This document shows positions 53,485 through 63,078 of a DNA stretch of 64,000 nt, in pieces. Origin of the DNA: Halarcobacter mediterraneus (GTDB taxonomy: Bacteria > Campylobacterota > Campylobacteria > Campylobacterales > Arcobacteraceae); NCBI RefSeq assembly GCF_004116625.1, contig NZ_NXIE01000002.1, forward strand, positions 434,001-498,000. Reading direction: 5' to 3'. The position numbers and the translations under genes are program-made. Position 1 is the stretch's first letter. Each line of letters starts with the position of its first letter. The notes below the pieces were generated by a model. The model did not search any database. It was given only the letters and a program-made list of their open reading frames with translations, and had not been told where the DNA came from.

Positions 53485-54502
53485 TTGTTTTTATATCAGA
53501 CATCAATACTGCAAGCCATTGGGTACTTGTATTTGAACTAAAAGCAATTTTTAAAGTCATTGTAATAGGAACAGCTAAAAACATACCAACTATTCCTAAC
53601 ACCCATCCCCAAAGAATTAAAGAAAAGAAAATTACTAAAGGAGAAAGACCCAACTCTTTACCCATAAGTTTTGGTTCTATTATATTACTTATAGAGATAT
53701 TAATCGCTACATAAAAGATAATTAATATTATTGTAGTATTTAAATCTACATTAACTAAAGATAATAAAACTGCTGGAATAGCAGCTATAATTGACCCTAC
53801 AACAGGAACAAAATTAAAAAGCATTGCAATTACACCCCAAAGAATAGGATAATCTATATCAAAAAATATAAGTCCTATAGTAATGATTGCACCTGTTAAA
53901 AAACTTGTTGTACTTTTTACTAAAAAATATTTTTGGATATTATGAGAAAAAAGTTTAAAGTGTTCTAGTTCTTCACTATTTTGTTTAAAAATTGCTCTTG
54001 TCTTTTTTTCAAAGGATTTAGACTCTGCTAAAATAAAAGCAACTCCAATTACTATAAGTAAAAATTTAGAAAGAAAAGTTCCTATACTTCCAATTAAGTC
54101 TGTAGTAATCCCAAAAAAAGATTTAAAATTTAAAGCTTCCAAAACCATATTTTTATCAATCTTAAAGCCATAACTTTCCCCTAAAGCTACAATATTTACC
54201 ACTACACTTTGAAGCTGTTTTTCATATTGAGGTAAGTTTGAAATAAAATCTTTTAAAGATATATTTACAATATAAGCCAAAAGTAAAGATATTAAAACAA
54301 AAAGTCCTATAACTAAAAGATAAGAAAATAATCTAGGAATATGTTTACTCTCTAAAAACCTAAGTAATGTAGAAAAAATAGAAGATATAAAGATTGCTAA
54401 AAATAAGATTACAACAATTTCACTGGCAACTTTTAACCCAGCAATGATAATAACAATACAAGCTAAATAAAAAAAATAATTTCTTAAATTTACTGCATCC
54501 AC
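53462..54502 (-). CDS. AI-2E family (PerM/TqsA-like) transporter
   Basis: Integral membrane protein, 346 residues with about eight hydrophobic helices. The paired GVIAMLFNFVPVVGSIIAAIPAVLL segment (quoted across its length) and the later IIEPKLMGKELGLSPLVIFFSL segment are the family hallmarks. Members export quorum signals or act in Na+/H+ exchange; the substrate here is unknown. It starts on the last base of the DUF502 gene (1-base overlap), so both are one unit. Confidence 0.88.
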   Translation of the reverse strand: MDAVNLRNYFFYLACIVIIIAGLKVASEIVVILFLAIFISSIFSTLLRFLESKHIPRLFSYLLVIGLFVLISLLLAYIVNISLKDFISNLPQYEKQLQSVVVNIVALGESYGFKIDKNMVLEALNFKSFFGITTDLIGSIGTFLSKFLLIVIGVAFILAESKSFEKKTRAIFKQNSEELEHFKLFSHNIQKYFLVKSTTSFLTGAIITIGLIFFDIDYPILWGVIAMLFNFVPVVGSIIAAIPAVLLSLVNVDLNTTIILIIFYVAINISISNIIEPKLMGKELGLSPLVIFFSLILWGWVLGIVGMFLAVPITMTLKIAFSSNTSTQWLAVLMSDIKTRKVSSRK

Positions 54503-55191
54503 TAAATCTCCTTTTTATCAATATTATTTTCTAAAAATTCACTCAATGTTTTAAATTCTTCTATTTTTCTAGGTTCAACATTTATTATATCAGCTAAAGA
54601 TTTAACACCCATAGATAAAAGATATTGTAAATTTGAATCAAAACTTGCTTCTTGAATAACCCTGATTTTATCTTTATGCACTTCAAACATATAACCACCA
54701 TTTGGAATTGGTGTCATTGATAAAACTACGGTATAATGATCTTTTACTACTGACTCTTTTGTTGAATACATTAATCCGACATTATAATCATCTTTTGAGA
54801 AACCTCTAATTAAAACAACTAAAACCTTTTTTTCTCCAGATTTAGAAGTATTGAAAATATTGATTAATTCTTTAATTGTTGCATAACCAGGTATTTTTGA
54901 ATAAGCTTTTTGAATTAAAGCCACAAGTCTTGTTTCTGCAAATACCCCAAGAATATAAGCAAAAAATGCCATTAAAATTACTCCAACGATTGTCCAGAGA
55001 AAAGGAAATTTCTCAGCTTCAAAACCAAGTAAATCAAACATACTTCCAGTTAAGGCATTTATTTTTTCATATACCCATAAAATAATTACAGTAATAGCAG
55101 CTATAGGCGCTAACCAAAAGAGCCCTTTTAATATCACTGTAAAAACATGATTTTTACCATATGAAAAATATTTTTTTATTGTATCTAGCAT
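54502..55191 (-). CDS. DUF502 family membrane protein
   Basis: A 229-residue protein with two N-terminal transmembrane helices (about 17-38 and 62-85, FWLAPIAAITVIILWVYEKI and WTIVGVILMAFFAYILGVF) and a cytoplasmic domain with the IPGYATIKELINIF segment and SMTPIPNGGYMFEV, both typical of DUF502. Function of the family is not known. Co-transcribed with the AI-2E-family gene. Confidence 0.88.
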   Translation of the reverse strand: MLDTIKKYFSYGKNHVFTVILKGLFWLAPIAAITVIILWVYEKINALTGSMFDLLGFEAEKFPFLWTIVGVILMAFFAYILGVFAETRLVALIQKAYSKIPGYATIKELINIFNTSKSGEKKVLVVLIRGFSKDDYNVGLMYSTKESVVKDHYTVVLSMTPIPNGGYMFEVHKDKIRVIQEASFDSNLQYLLSMGVKSLADIINVEPRKIEEFKTLSEFLENNIDKKEI

Positions 55192-55304
55192 TTTCCTACC
55201 TAAAAAATTATTCTAAGTAATAATATAATGATTTTCTTAATATTAGTGTAAATTACATACAAGTAGAAATATTTTTTATTAGTTTCTTCTGATAAAATAT
55301 AAAT

Positions 55305-56903
55305 ATGGAAACAACACTATTTATATTTTTTATTTCACTAGCCCTAGCTACGACACTGAATTTAGTTCTTAAAAAACTATCAATTTCTCATATTATTGGT
55401 TATATTTTAACTGGAACAATAATAACAAGCTTTTTTAGTTTGTCAAAAGAAAGCAACTTACATTCTTTAGAACTTATTGCTGAGTTTGGAATTGTCTTTT
55501 TAATGTTTACAATTGGTCTTGAGATGCCTTTGGAAAAAATCAAAAGATTAAGAAAACTACTTTTTAAGAATGGTTTACTTCAAGTAACTCTTAGTTCCTT
55601 AATAATTTTCCTTTTTAGTCGTTTTTTATTTGATTTAGATTGGATTTCTTCAATAATTATTGCTTTAGCTTTTTCATTATCATCAACAGCAATTGTTTTA
55701 AGTTATTTAAAACAATCAAAAGATATTTATACACCCTATGGAGAAAGAGCAACTTCTATTTTAGTATTTCAAGACTTAGCAGTTATTCCAATTTTATTAT
55801 TAATTACTTTTTTGTCTCACAATTCAGCAAATATGGAGAGTATTATTTTAAAAACAATTTTTTCTGCTTTTATAATAATTATTTTTATGTTTACAATTGG
55901 TAAGAAAATAGTTAGTTATTTACTTCATTTTTCTTCAAAAACAAACTTAGAAGAACTATTTTTAGCTTCTGTCTTATCTATTGTTTTAGGAGCTTCAATT
56001 CTATCCCATGAACTTGGTTTTTCATACTCACTTGGAGCATTTATTGCAGGAATGATTATTGCAGAAACAAAATATAGTATAAAAGTAGAATCAGATATTG
56101 CTAGTTATAAAGACTTACTTCTAGGAACATTTTTCTTTTCAGTAGGAACTAAAATTGATATTTCTTATTTTTTAGATAATTTTATTTATTTGATTTTAGT
56201 TTTAATTGCAGTAATGTTTATAAAAGCTTTTGTAATTTACTTTATAATAAAAACAGAAGCTAATAAAAGTGATTCAATAAAATCTGCACTAGCTCTTTGT
56301 CAAATTGGAGAATTTTCTTTTGCAGTTTTTGCTTTAGCCTCAACAAATAATCTCTTAGATGAAAATACAAGTAACTTTTTAATCTTAGTTACTGTTTTAT
56401 CAATGATTATCACACCTTTTATAATAAGTAATATTTATAAACTATCTTCTTACTTTGTAGTTGAGTTTTTTGAATCTGATAAAATTACTCCCATTGATAA
56501 AGAAGACCATATAATTATTTGTGGATATTCAACTTTAGGAAGAATTCTTGCTCATAGATTAGCAGAAAAACAAAAGGATTTTATTATTATATCTGATAAT
56601 TTAAAACATGTATTATTAGCAAGAAAAAATGGATATATGGCTTATTTTGGGCATATAGAAAAAAAGACTGTTATTGAATCCCTTAAAGTTGAGAATGCTA
56701 CAAAAATCATATTAACTTTAAATAATTTAAATACAAAATCTTTAATTTGTGAAGCAATATTAAAATACAACCCAAAAGCCAACTTAATAGTAAAAATTGA
56801 TTCAAGAAATGAAAAAAAACATTTGTCTAATTTTGACATTAAACACTTTATTCACGCTCAACAAGAAACTGCAAATTTAATATTTGAAAAAATTGAAGAA
56901 TAA
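55305..56903 (+). CDS. CPA2-type cation/proton antiporter with TrkA-N domain (KefB-like)
   Basis: Membrane antiporter for K+ or Na+ against protons. The 532-residue protein has about 12 helices (residues 1-385), including the conserved FGIVFLMFTIGLEMP, FQDLAVIPILL and LGAFIAGMIIAETKY segments, then a cytoplasmic RCK/TrkA-N domain (about 398-532) with the nucleotide-binding GYSTLGRILAHRLAE. It lacks the TrkA-C part. Divergent from the DUF502 gene and followed by a terminator. Confidence 0.9.
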   Translation: METTLFIFFISLALATTLNLVLKKLSISHIIGYILTGTIITSFFSLSKESNLHSLELIAEFGIVFLMFTIGLEMPLEKIKRLRKLLFKNGLLQVTLSSLIIFLFSRFLFDLDWISSIIIALAFSLSSTAIVLSYLKQSKDIYTPYGERATSILVFQDLAVIPILLLITFLSHNSANMESIILKTIFSAFIIIIFMFTIGKKIVSYLLHFSSKTNLEELFLASVLSIVLGASILSHELGFSYSLGAFIAGMIIAETKYSIKVESDIASYKDLLLGTFFFSVGTKIDISYFLDNFIYLILVLIAVMFIKAFVIYFIIKTEANKSDSIKSALALCQIGEFSFAVFALASTNNLLDENTSNFLILVTVLSMIITPFIISNIYKLSSYFVVEFFESDKITPIDKEDHIIICGYSTLGRILAHRLAEKQKDFIIISDNLKHVLLARKNGYMAYFGHIEKKTVIESLKVENATKIILTLNNLNTKSLICEAILKYNPKANLIVKIDSRNEKKHLSNFDIKHFIHAQQETANLIFEKIEE

Positions 56904-56931
56904 AAGAAGTGAAAATAACTCCACTTCTTTT
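56902..56931 (+). terminator. Terminator of KefB-like gene
   Basis: AAAAGAAGTG (56902-56911) and CACTTCTTTT (56922-56931) form a perfect 10-base stem with a 10-base loop, starting inside the stop codon and ending in a T-run. Confidence 0.8.
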
Positions 56932-56981
56932 CTCTACTATGAAGGACGTTTAATTAGTAGGTAAAGAAATTATAACTAGCT

Positions 56982-57002
56982 ACAATAGCAAAACAATAGC
57001 AA
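56982..57002. repeat. Tandem ACAATAGCAA repeat
   Basis: ACAATAGCAA occurs twice (56982-56991 and 56993-57002), one base apart, in the 162-base gap upstream of bioF. It lies about 40 bases ahead of the bioF -10 box. Nothing else is recognised in this gap besides the terminator and promoter. Confidence 0.5.
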
Positions 57003-57039
57003 TTCAAAGAAATTCAACATATTTTTAAAAAATTTTTAC

Positions 57040-57045
57040 TATAAT
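57040..57045 (+). promoter_or_regulatory. Predicted -10 box of bioF operon
   Basis: TATAAT in TTTTTACTATAATCAC lies 21 bases before the bioF start; the ribosome site TTAGGAG follows. It would drive the five genes 57066-60462. Confidence 0.5.
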
Positions 57046-57065
57046 CACTAAACCCTTAGGAGAAA

Positions 57066-58163
57066 TTGTTGTACGAAAAAGAATTAAGTTCAATAAAAAA
57101 AGCCAATAGATATCGTACTAGAAGAACTTTCAACAATAATTTAATTGATCTAGCTTCAAATGACTATTTAGGTCTTGCTTCACAAAAACAACTTTTTGAA
57201 AGTGCTTACAAAAGAGTTTACAAAGAAAACTTTTTTTCACCAAAAGCTTCCATGCTAGTAAATGGATATAGTAATATTCATAAAGAGTTTGAAGAAGATT
57301 TAAAATATATAAATAATTTTGAAGATGCTATAGTTGTAGGAAGTGGTTTCCTTGCAAATCTATCAATGATAGAAGCACTAACAAGAAAAAATGACTTACT
57401 TTTTATTGATGAAAGTTACCATGCAAGTGGAATGTTAGCAACAAGAGTTTTAAATAAACAACAAGTGATTATTTTCAAGCATAATGATTATGAAGATTTA
57501 AAAGAAAAATTTGAAACCAATCCAACAAAAGGCAGAAAAATAATTGCAATTGAAGGTGTTTATTCTATGGAAGGGGATTTAGCCCCTAAAGAGATTTTTG
57601 ATTTTGCAAATGAAAAAGAAGCTTTATTAATTGTAGATGAAGCACATTCTTCTGGAGTTTTAGGAGATAATTTACTTGGGATTTTTGATTATTATAAAAT
57701 TAAGCCTCAAGTAAATCACATAAAAATGGGAACATTAGGGAAATCCTATGGAAGTTATGGGGCATATATTCTTGCATCAAAGACAATTATTGATTTTCTA
57801 TTAAATAGAGCTAAAGCTATTATTTATACTACTGCACCTTCATTATTTGATATGGCACTAGGACATGAAGCTCTAAAATATATACAAAGCAACAAAAAAG
57901 AACTAAAATTAAAAATTGACTCTAATTTAAAAACCATATACAATAATTTAAAAATCAATTCAAAAAGTTTAATTATTCCTATAAAAATAGGAGATAATAA
58001 AAAAGTTCTCGAAATACAAAAAAAGCTTGAAGAAAAAGGCTTTTTAGTAGGGGCAATTAGACAGCCAACCGTAAAAAGTGCAATAATTAGACTTATTGCA
58101 AAAGTTGATATAAATGAAAAACAACTAAATGAAGTTTGTAAAATATTAAAGGAAATAAGATGA
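57066..58163 (+). CDS. bioF: 8-amino-7-oxononanoate synthase family aminotransferase
   Basis: PLP-dependent acyl-CoA:amino acid condensing enzyme; the biotin-pathway member joins pimeloyl chain and alanine. The 365-residue protein has the family residues H119 (DESYHASG, stacks on PLP), D191 and H194 (VDEAHSSG) and the Schiff-base K226 (MGTLGKSYGSYG). Start is one of two consecutive TTG codons; the second is better spaced from GGAG. BioF and 2-amino-3-ketobutyrate CoA ligase are hard to tell apart, but the short N terminus and genome context favour BioF. Confidence 0.85.
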   Translation: MLYEKELSSIKKANRYRTRRTFNNNLIDLASNDYLGLASQKQLFESAYKRVYKENFFSPKASMLVNGYSNIHKEFEEDLKYINNFEDAIVVGSGFLANLSMIEALTRKNDLLFIDESYHASGMLATRVLNKQQVIIFKHNDYEDLKEKFETNPTKGRKIIAIEGVYSMEGDLAPKEIFDFANEKEALLIVDEAHSSGVLGDNLLGIFDYYKIKPQVNHIKMGTLGKSYGSYGAYILASKTIIDFLLNRAKAIIYTTAPSLFDMALGHEALKYIQSNKKELKLKIDSNLKTIYNNLKINSKSLIIPIKIGDNKKVLEIQKKLEEKGFLVGAIRQPTVKSAIIRLIAKVDINEKQLNEVCKILKEIR

Positions 58164-58408
58164 AAAAGATTTTGCTTTTTATAGCTTTAATCCATAGTTT
58201 TCTTTTTGCACAAGATAATATAATAAATATGAAAAAATGTGAAAGTGTAAAAGTTTCAAAATACACTTCTATAGTATCTTGTCATAAAGTTGATTATTTA
58301 ATAGAATATAGATATATTGATGATGTAGAAAAAGATTCAGTAAAAAAGATAACTGTTATTACTCCTCAAAAACAAGTTATTGTTAAGGATATAGGAAATA
58401 AAAGATGA
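58160..58408 (+). CDS. Small secreted protein with two cysteines, function unknown
   Basis: An 82-residue protein with a signal peptide (about 1-17, cleaved after LFA) and a mature part of about 65 residues holding two cysteines (C27 and C41) that could form a disulfide. It overlaps bioF and the carbonic anhydrase gene by 4 bases each (ATGA), so it is translated as part of the operon. No family is recognised. Confidence 0.75.
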   Translation: MKKILLFIALIHSFLFAQDNIINMKKCESVKVSKYTSIVSCHKVDYLIEYRYIDDVEKDSVKKITVITPQKQVIVKDIGNKR

Positions 58409-59055
58409 TTCTAAATGAACTAATTAAAGGTAATGAAGAGTTCAGAAAATCAAACTTCTTAGAATTAGAAGAAGAAATAAAAGAGTTAGTCGAACATGGG
58501 CAAAAACCTGAAGTTTTATTTATAGGTTGTTCAGATAGTAGAGTTACTCCTGATTTAATGCTAAACTCAAAACCTGGGGATATGTTTATTTTAAGAAATG
58601 TTGGTAATTTTGTACCTCCATATAAACATGATGAAGATTATCATGGAAGTGCTGCAGCAATTGAATATGCTGTTGCTGTCTTAAAAGTTAAACATATCAT
58701 TGTTTGTGGACATTCTCATTGTGGAGCCTGTAAATCATTATATGAAGACATTCCAGATACTGAATCTTTAATTCATATCAAAACTTGGTTAAGGCTTGGA
58801 TCAAAAGCAAAAGAAAGAACATTAAAAAATAAAAAGTTTACAACAGAAGAAGAAATGTATAGAGCAACAGAAAGAAACTCTATACGAAATCAATTAGAAA
58901 ATTTACTTACATATCCTGATGTAGTAAAATTTCTAAAAAGTGGTGAACTTAAAATTCATGGCTGGTACTATGATATAGAAACAGCAAGAATTGATTACTA
59001 CGATCAAGAAGATGATAATTTTAAACCTTTAAGTGAGTTTACATATGAAGCATAA
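58405..59055 (+). CDS. Beta-class carbonic anhydrase
   Basis: Interconverts CO2 and bicarbonate. The 216-residue protein has all zinc ligands and the Asp-Arg dyad: C42, D44 and R46 in GCSDSRVTPD, and H103 and C106 in CGHSHCGACK. This is the Can/CynT type. It lies between the small secreted protein and a membrane-protein gene in the bioF-mqnE operon; no cyanate lyase (cynS) is adjacent, so a role in bicarbonate supply for biosynthesis is likelier. Confidence 0.94.
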   Translation: MILNELIKGNEEFRKSNFLELEEEIKELVEHGQKPEVLFIGCSDSRVTPDLMLNSKPGDMFILRNVGNFVPPYKHDEDYHGSAAAIEYAVAVLKVKHIIVCGHSHCGACKSLYEDIPDTESLIHIKTWLRLGSKAKERTLKNKKFTTEEEMYRATERNSIRNQLENLLTYPDVVKFLKSGELKIHGWYYDIETARIDYYDQEDDNFKPLSEFTYEA

Positions 59056-59368
59056 TTCAGAAGTTAGAAGACTTCCTAAAAAAACTATTGTTATAATCAT
59101 AATAATGTCTCTTATTACAGTTTTAGGTTTTATTTTTGTAGTCTTTACAAAAAACTTAAAAATGCAAGAAGTATTAGCAGAACTAGGACATAAACATATA
59201 TCAAATATAAAAGTTGTTAATAAAATGAGTGTAGAAGACACTCAAACTAAAATTAAAAGTACTGTCTACAAAGTAATCTTTTTTGATGAAGAATTGAATA
59301 AAGAGTGCATAGGTTTCGTACATAGAAGTAATGATGGAAAATATAGCAAAGATATAGATTGCAAATAG
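59045..59368 (+). CDS. Single-span membrane protein, function unknown
   Basis: Starting at the ATG inside the carbonic anhydrase end (11-base overlap) gives 107 residues: a charged N terminus, one helix (about 16-36, TIVIIIIMSLITVLGFIFVV) and a C-terminal domain (about 40-107) of mixed alpha/beta character with two cysteines (C88 and C106). A GTG 12 bases upstream would add four residues. No family is recognised. Confidence 0.7.
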   Translation: MKHNSEVRRLPKKTIVIIIIMSLITVLGFIFVVFTKNLKMQEVLAELGHKHISNIKVVNKMSVEDTQTKIKSTVYKVIFFDEELNKECIGFVHRSNDGKYSKDIDCK

Positions 59369-59400
59369 TAAATAAAATTAAGAATGAGAAGTATAAATAA

Positions 59401-60462
59401 ATGAGTATATTAGAAAAAATTGAAAAAAGACAAAGACTTGAATATGATGATGCTATAAAACTTTATGATTTAGACCTTTTTGATTTAGCATCTATTGCAA
59501 ATGAAATAAGAAAAGAAAAACATCAAGACAAAACATATTTTAATATAAATAGGCATATTAATCCCACAAATGTCTGTAAAGATGTCTGTGCTTTCTGTGC
59601 TTATAGTGCAAGTAGAAAAAACCCTAATCCTTACACAATGAGTCATGAACAAATCTTAGAAATAGTTAAAAACTCATCAAAAAATGGAATCAAAGAAGTA
59701 CACATTGTATCTGCACATAACCCCGATACTGGTTTAAAATGGTACTTAGATATTTTTAGAAAAATTAAAGAACAATTTCCCGATATTCATGTAAAAGCTT
59801 TAACAGCAGCAGAAGTACACTTTTTATCAAAGCAGTATAATCTTACTTATGAAGAAATTATCAATAAAATGATAGAAAGTGGTGTTGATTCTATGCCCGG
59901 TGGAGGAGCTGAGATTTTTGATGAAAAAGTAAGAAAAAGAGTTTGTGGAGGAAAAGTAACTTCACAACAATGGTTAGATATTCATAAACTTTGGCATAAA
60001 TCAGGACATGAAAGTAATGCTACTATGCTTTTTGGGCATGTAGAACAAAGAGAACACAGAATAGACCATATGCTTAGACTTAGAAAACTACAAGATGAAA
60101 CTCAAGGATTTAATGCCTTTATTCCACTTGTTTACCAAAAAGAAAATAATTATCTAAGAGTAAAAGAATTTTTAACAGGACAAGAAATCTTAAAAACAAT
60201 GGCTATTTCAAGAATATTACTTGATAATATTCCTCATATAAAAGCATATTGGGTTACATCAACTGTAAAGCTTGCATTATTAGCTCAAGAGTTTGGAGCA
60301 AATGATTTAGATGGAACAATCGAAAAAGAATCTATTCAAAGTGCAGCAGGAGCAAAAAGTGCAAATGGTATGCCTTTAGAACAATTTGTAGACTTGATTA
60401 AAAACTCAGGGTTTACCCCAGTAGAACGAGATTCTTTATATAATGAGATAAAGTTTTGGTAA
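59401..60462 (+). CDS. mqnE: Aminofutalosine synthase
   Basis: Radical-SAM enzyme of the futalosine route to menaquinone. The 353-residue protein has the cluster motif CKDVCAFC (C59, C63, C66; CX3CX2C), HIVSAHNPDTGL, the MPGGGAEIFDEKVRKRVC segment and the SAAGAKSANGM motif, the pattern of MqnE rather than MqnC. It ends the operon led by bioF and its stop codon lies in a strong terminator. This pathway is typical of Campylobacterota. Confidence 0.93.
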   Translation: MSILEKIEKRQRLEYDDAIKLYDLDLFDLASIANEIRKEKHQDKTYFNINRHINPTNVCKDVCAFCAYSASRKNPNPYTMSHEQILEIVKNSSKNGIKEVHIVSAHNPDTGLKWYLDIFRKIKEQFPDIHVKALTAAEVHFLSKQYNLTYEEIINKMIESGVDSMPGGGAEIFDEKVRKRVCGGKVTSQQWLDIHKLWHKSGHESNATMLFGHVEQREHRIDHMLRLRKLQDETQGFNAFIPLVYQKENNYLRVKEFLTGQEILKTMAISRILLDNIPHIKAYWVTSTVKLALLAQEFGANDLDGTIEKESIQSAAGAKSANGMPLEQFVDLIKNSGFTPVERDSLYNEIKFW

Positions 60463-60477
60463 AACTTTATCTTTTTT
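60447..60477 (+). terminator. Terminator of mqnE
   Basis: GATAAAGTTTT (60447-60457) and AAAACTTTATC (60461-60471) form a perfect 11-base stem with loop GGT that includes the mqnE stop codon, followed by TTTTTT. Confidence 0.88.
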
Positions 60478-60481
60478 GATT

Positions 60482-61477
60482 TCACTTTTTTACTATTTTT
60501 ATATCTTCTTTTTTTATATCTATAAAACACTTTTCTTTATTAGCTAAATCATTAATAAATGATGTTTTTAGGATTATTTCATTGTTGAAATCTTCTAAAT
60601 AAACTTCTAGTTCATAATAATCCCCACAATAAGAAATATCTAATATTTTTCCTTTTAGTCTAGTACTATCTTGAGATAAAATAACTTTATCAATAGATAA
60701 TACAGCAGTATCATTTAAAGAGATATTTATTCCTAATGTTTCAACTAACTTAGTAGGAAGCTTATTAACTCTATTTAAAAAATTTGCTACATAAAAAGAG
60801 CTGGGATTTTCAAAAAGTTCAAAAGGAGTTCCAAACTGTTCTATTTTTTTATTATTTATAATCGCAATTTTATCAGACATACTTAAGGCTTCTTTTTGAT
60901 CATGGGTAACTAAAATAGCACTCAATCCTAAATCTTTTATCATTTTCTTTAGCCAAATTTTTGTCTTATTCCTTAAGATAGTATCTAAATTAGAAAAAGG
61001 TTCATCAAGTAAAATAACTTTTGGTTCATAGGCTAAAACTCTTGCAATAGAAACTCTTTGTTGTTGCCCTCCACTTAATTCATGTATTTGTTTATTTGCA
61101 TGAACTTCTAAATCAAACTGTTTTAATAAGCTTTCTACTTTTTCTTTTTTTTCATTACTTTTTAGCTTATAAAGAGCAAACTCTATATTTTCTTTTACAC
61201 TTAAATGGGGGAAAAGTGCATAATCTTGAAAAATATATCCAATATCTGTATTACACTCTCTTTTTCCATTATTTACCAAACAAGTTTCATTTAAATAGAT
61301 TTCACCTGTATATTCATTATGTAAAGAAGAAATACATCTTAAAATAGTACTTTTCCCACATCCACTTGGACCTAAAATTGTAACTATTTCACCTGCTTGA
61401 ACTTCAAATGAAATATTCTCTAAGATTTTTAATTCTCCAAAAGATACAGTTAAATCTCTTATACTAATGCCTATCAT
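60482..61477 (-). CDS. fbpC: Iron(III) ABC transporter ATP-binding protein
   Basis: ATPase of the ferric ion importer. The 331-residue protein has Walker A GPSGCGKST (36-44), Q-loop IFQDYALFP, signature LSGGQ (134-138), Walker B LLDEP (156-160), the switch VTHDQKEA and a C-terminal TOBE domain (about 245-331) as in FbpC/PotA-type ATPases. It is 6 bases after fbpB in the fbpA-fbpB-fbpC unit. Confidence 0.9.
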   Translation of the reverse strand: MIGISIRDLTVSFGELKILENISFEVQAGEIVTILGPSGCGKSTILRCISSLHNEYTGEIYLNETCLVNNGKRECNTDIGYIFQDYALFPHLSVKENIEFALYKLKSNEKKEKVESLLKQFDLEVHANKQIHELSGGQQQRVSIARVLAYEPKVILLDEPFSNLDTILRNKTKIWLKKMIKDLGLSAILVTHDQKEALSMSDKIAIINNKKIEQFGTPFELFENPSSFYVANFLNRVNKLPTKLVETLGINISLNDTAVLSIDKVILSQDSTRLKGKILDISYCGDYYELEVYLEDFNNEIILKTSFINDLANKEKCFIDIKKEDIKIVKK

Positions 61478-61483
61478 AAAGTA

Positions 61484-63064
61484 TTAATCCTTAATCATTT
61501 TTTTTGCTAAAATTAAAACAGATACTATTCCTAGTCCAACTATAAACATTGCAGGAACGCTTGATTCTATAACTTGGGCTTGTGTTACAAGCTCATGGGA
61601 TAAAACAGAAAGAGTATCAAAATTAAATGGTCTTAAAATCATTGTAAGAGGTAACTCTTTTATAACTTCAATAAAAATTACAATAGATCCTGCCAATGCA
61701 GAGTTTTTAATTAAAGGTAAAATTATTTTGTAAAAAGTATGAAAAGAACTTACTCCCATAGTTTTACAAGCATCATCGTAACTATTTGGTATTTTAGAAA
61801 AGCCTGATTCAAAATTATTTATTGAAATTGCTATAAATCTCACAATGTAACCAAAAATAATTCCTAAAATTGTACCACTTATTAAAATATCAAGAAGACT
61901 GTCAATTGAAGAAAAAAAGCTAAGAATTCCAACTGCAACAACTGCCCCTGGAATAGAATATCCTAACTTTGATACTTGAATCAAATTATCTGCTAATTTA
62001 TTTTTATGAAGTCTTACATTATAAGTAATAATAAAAGCAAGAACTGTTATAAGAACTGCACTAAAAATTCCTAAAGATAAAGTTTGATAAAGAATTGTTA
62101 AAAAATCTTCATCTATAACATCTTTATATGACCTAAAAAACCAAATTGTCATTTGAGAAAAGGGTAATAAAAATCCAAAAAAGAAAGGAAAAAAGCAAAT
62201 TAAAAAAGCTAACACATTTTTATAACCTTTTAATTTTCTTTTAGCAATTGGTTTAAAATCTTTTCCACTACTTTTATATCTCTTATTTCTTCTTTGGAAA
62301 CGTTCTAAAAAAATCAACATAAAAATAAATAGCATTAGCATTGAAGCTAATTTAGAAGCATCTTCAACACTTCCCATACCAAGCCAAGTTCTAAAAATAC
62401 CAGTTACAAAAGTAGAAACACCATAATAATCCATCACACCAAAGTCTGCAACAGCTTCCATCACGGCTAAAATAACTCCTGCAACAATTGCAGGTCTTGA
62501 AATAGGAAGAATTACTTTATAAAAAATCTGAAAATCACTTAAACCCATAGTTTTTGAAGCATCAATTATAGATGAAGATTCTGCTCTTAAATATGTTTTA
62601 CAAATTAAATAAACATATGGATATAAAACTAAAGACATTACAATAATCGCACCATCTATTGACATAATATCAAAAAAGTATACTTCACTTAAATTTTTTC
62701 CTAATAAATCTAAAATAAATCTAGTAACAGTTCCTGTTATATCAAACATTCCACCATAAATATAAGACATAATATAAGTAGGTATTGCAAAAGGAAGAAT
62801 CAAAGCATAATGAAAAAATGCAGAACCAGTAAAACTATATAATGAAGTTATATAAGCTGTAGAAAAACCTAGAATAGATGTTATAACTGCAACTCCAAAC
62901 ATAATATATAAAGAATTAAACACATATTCAAATAATACAGTGTCAACTAAATGTTGCCAATTATCACTACTTGAAAATATATTTGAGATTAATATTATTG
63001 CAGGAACAGAAATAAGTAGTGTTAAAAAAACACTACTTACTGTTAATTTATTTAAATACTTCAA
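61484..63064 (-). CDS. fbpB: Iron(III) ABC transporter permease (fused two-domain)
   Basis: Inner-membrane channel made of two fused permease halves, 526 residues with about 12 helices. Each half has an EAA-type loop: ASKTMGLSDFQIFYKVILP (about residue 170) and ACKTMGVSSFHTFYKIILP (about residue 430). This fusion is typical of FbpB/AfuB ferric transporters. Located 14 bases after fbpA. Confidence 0.9.
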   Translation of the reverse strand: MKYLNKLTVSSVFLTLLISVPAIILISNIFSSSDNWQHLVDTVLFEYVFNSLYIMFGVAVITSILGFSTAYITSLYSFTGSAFFHYALILPFAIPTYIMSYIYGGMFDITGTVTRFILDLLGKNLSEVYFFDIMSIDGAIIVMSLVLYPYVYLICKTYLRAESSSIIDASKTMGLSDFQIFYKVILPISRPAIVAGVILAVMEAVADFGVMDYYGVSTFVTGIFRTWLGMGSVEDASKLASMLMLFIFMLIFLERFQRRNKRYKSSGKDFKPIAKRKLKGYKNVLAFLICFFPFFFGFLLPFSQMTIWFFRSYKDVIDEDFLTILYQTLSLGIFSAVLITVLAFIITYNVRLHKNKLADNLIQVSKLGYSIPGAVVAVGILSFFSSIDSLLDILISGTILGIIFGYIVRFIAISINNFESGFSKIPNSYDDACKTMGVSSFHTFYKIILPLIKNSALAGSIVIFIEVIKELPLTMILRPFNFDTLSVLSHELVTQAQVIESSVPAMFIVGLGIVSVLILAKKMIKD

Positions 63065-63078
63065 TTATTGTAAGACCT

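Noticed and set aside
57066-60462. Cyanate detoxification operon because of a CynT-like carbonic anhydrase
   Set aside because: No cynS or cyanate transporter is present; the neighbours are bioF and mqnE.
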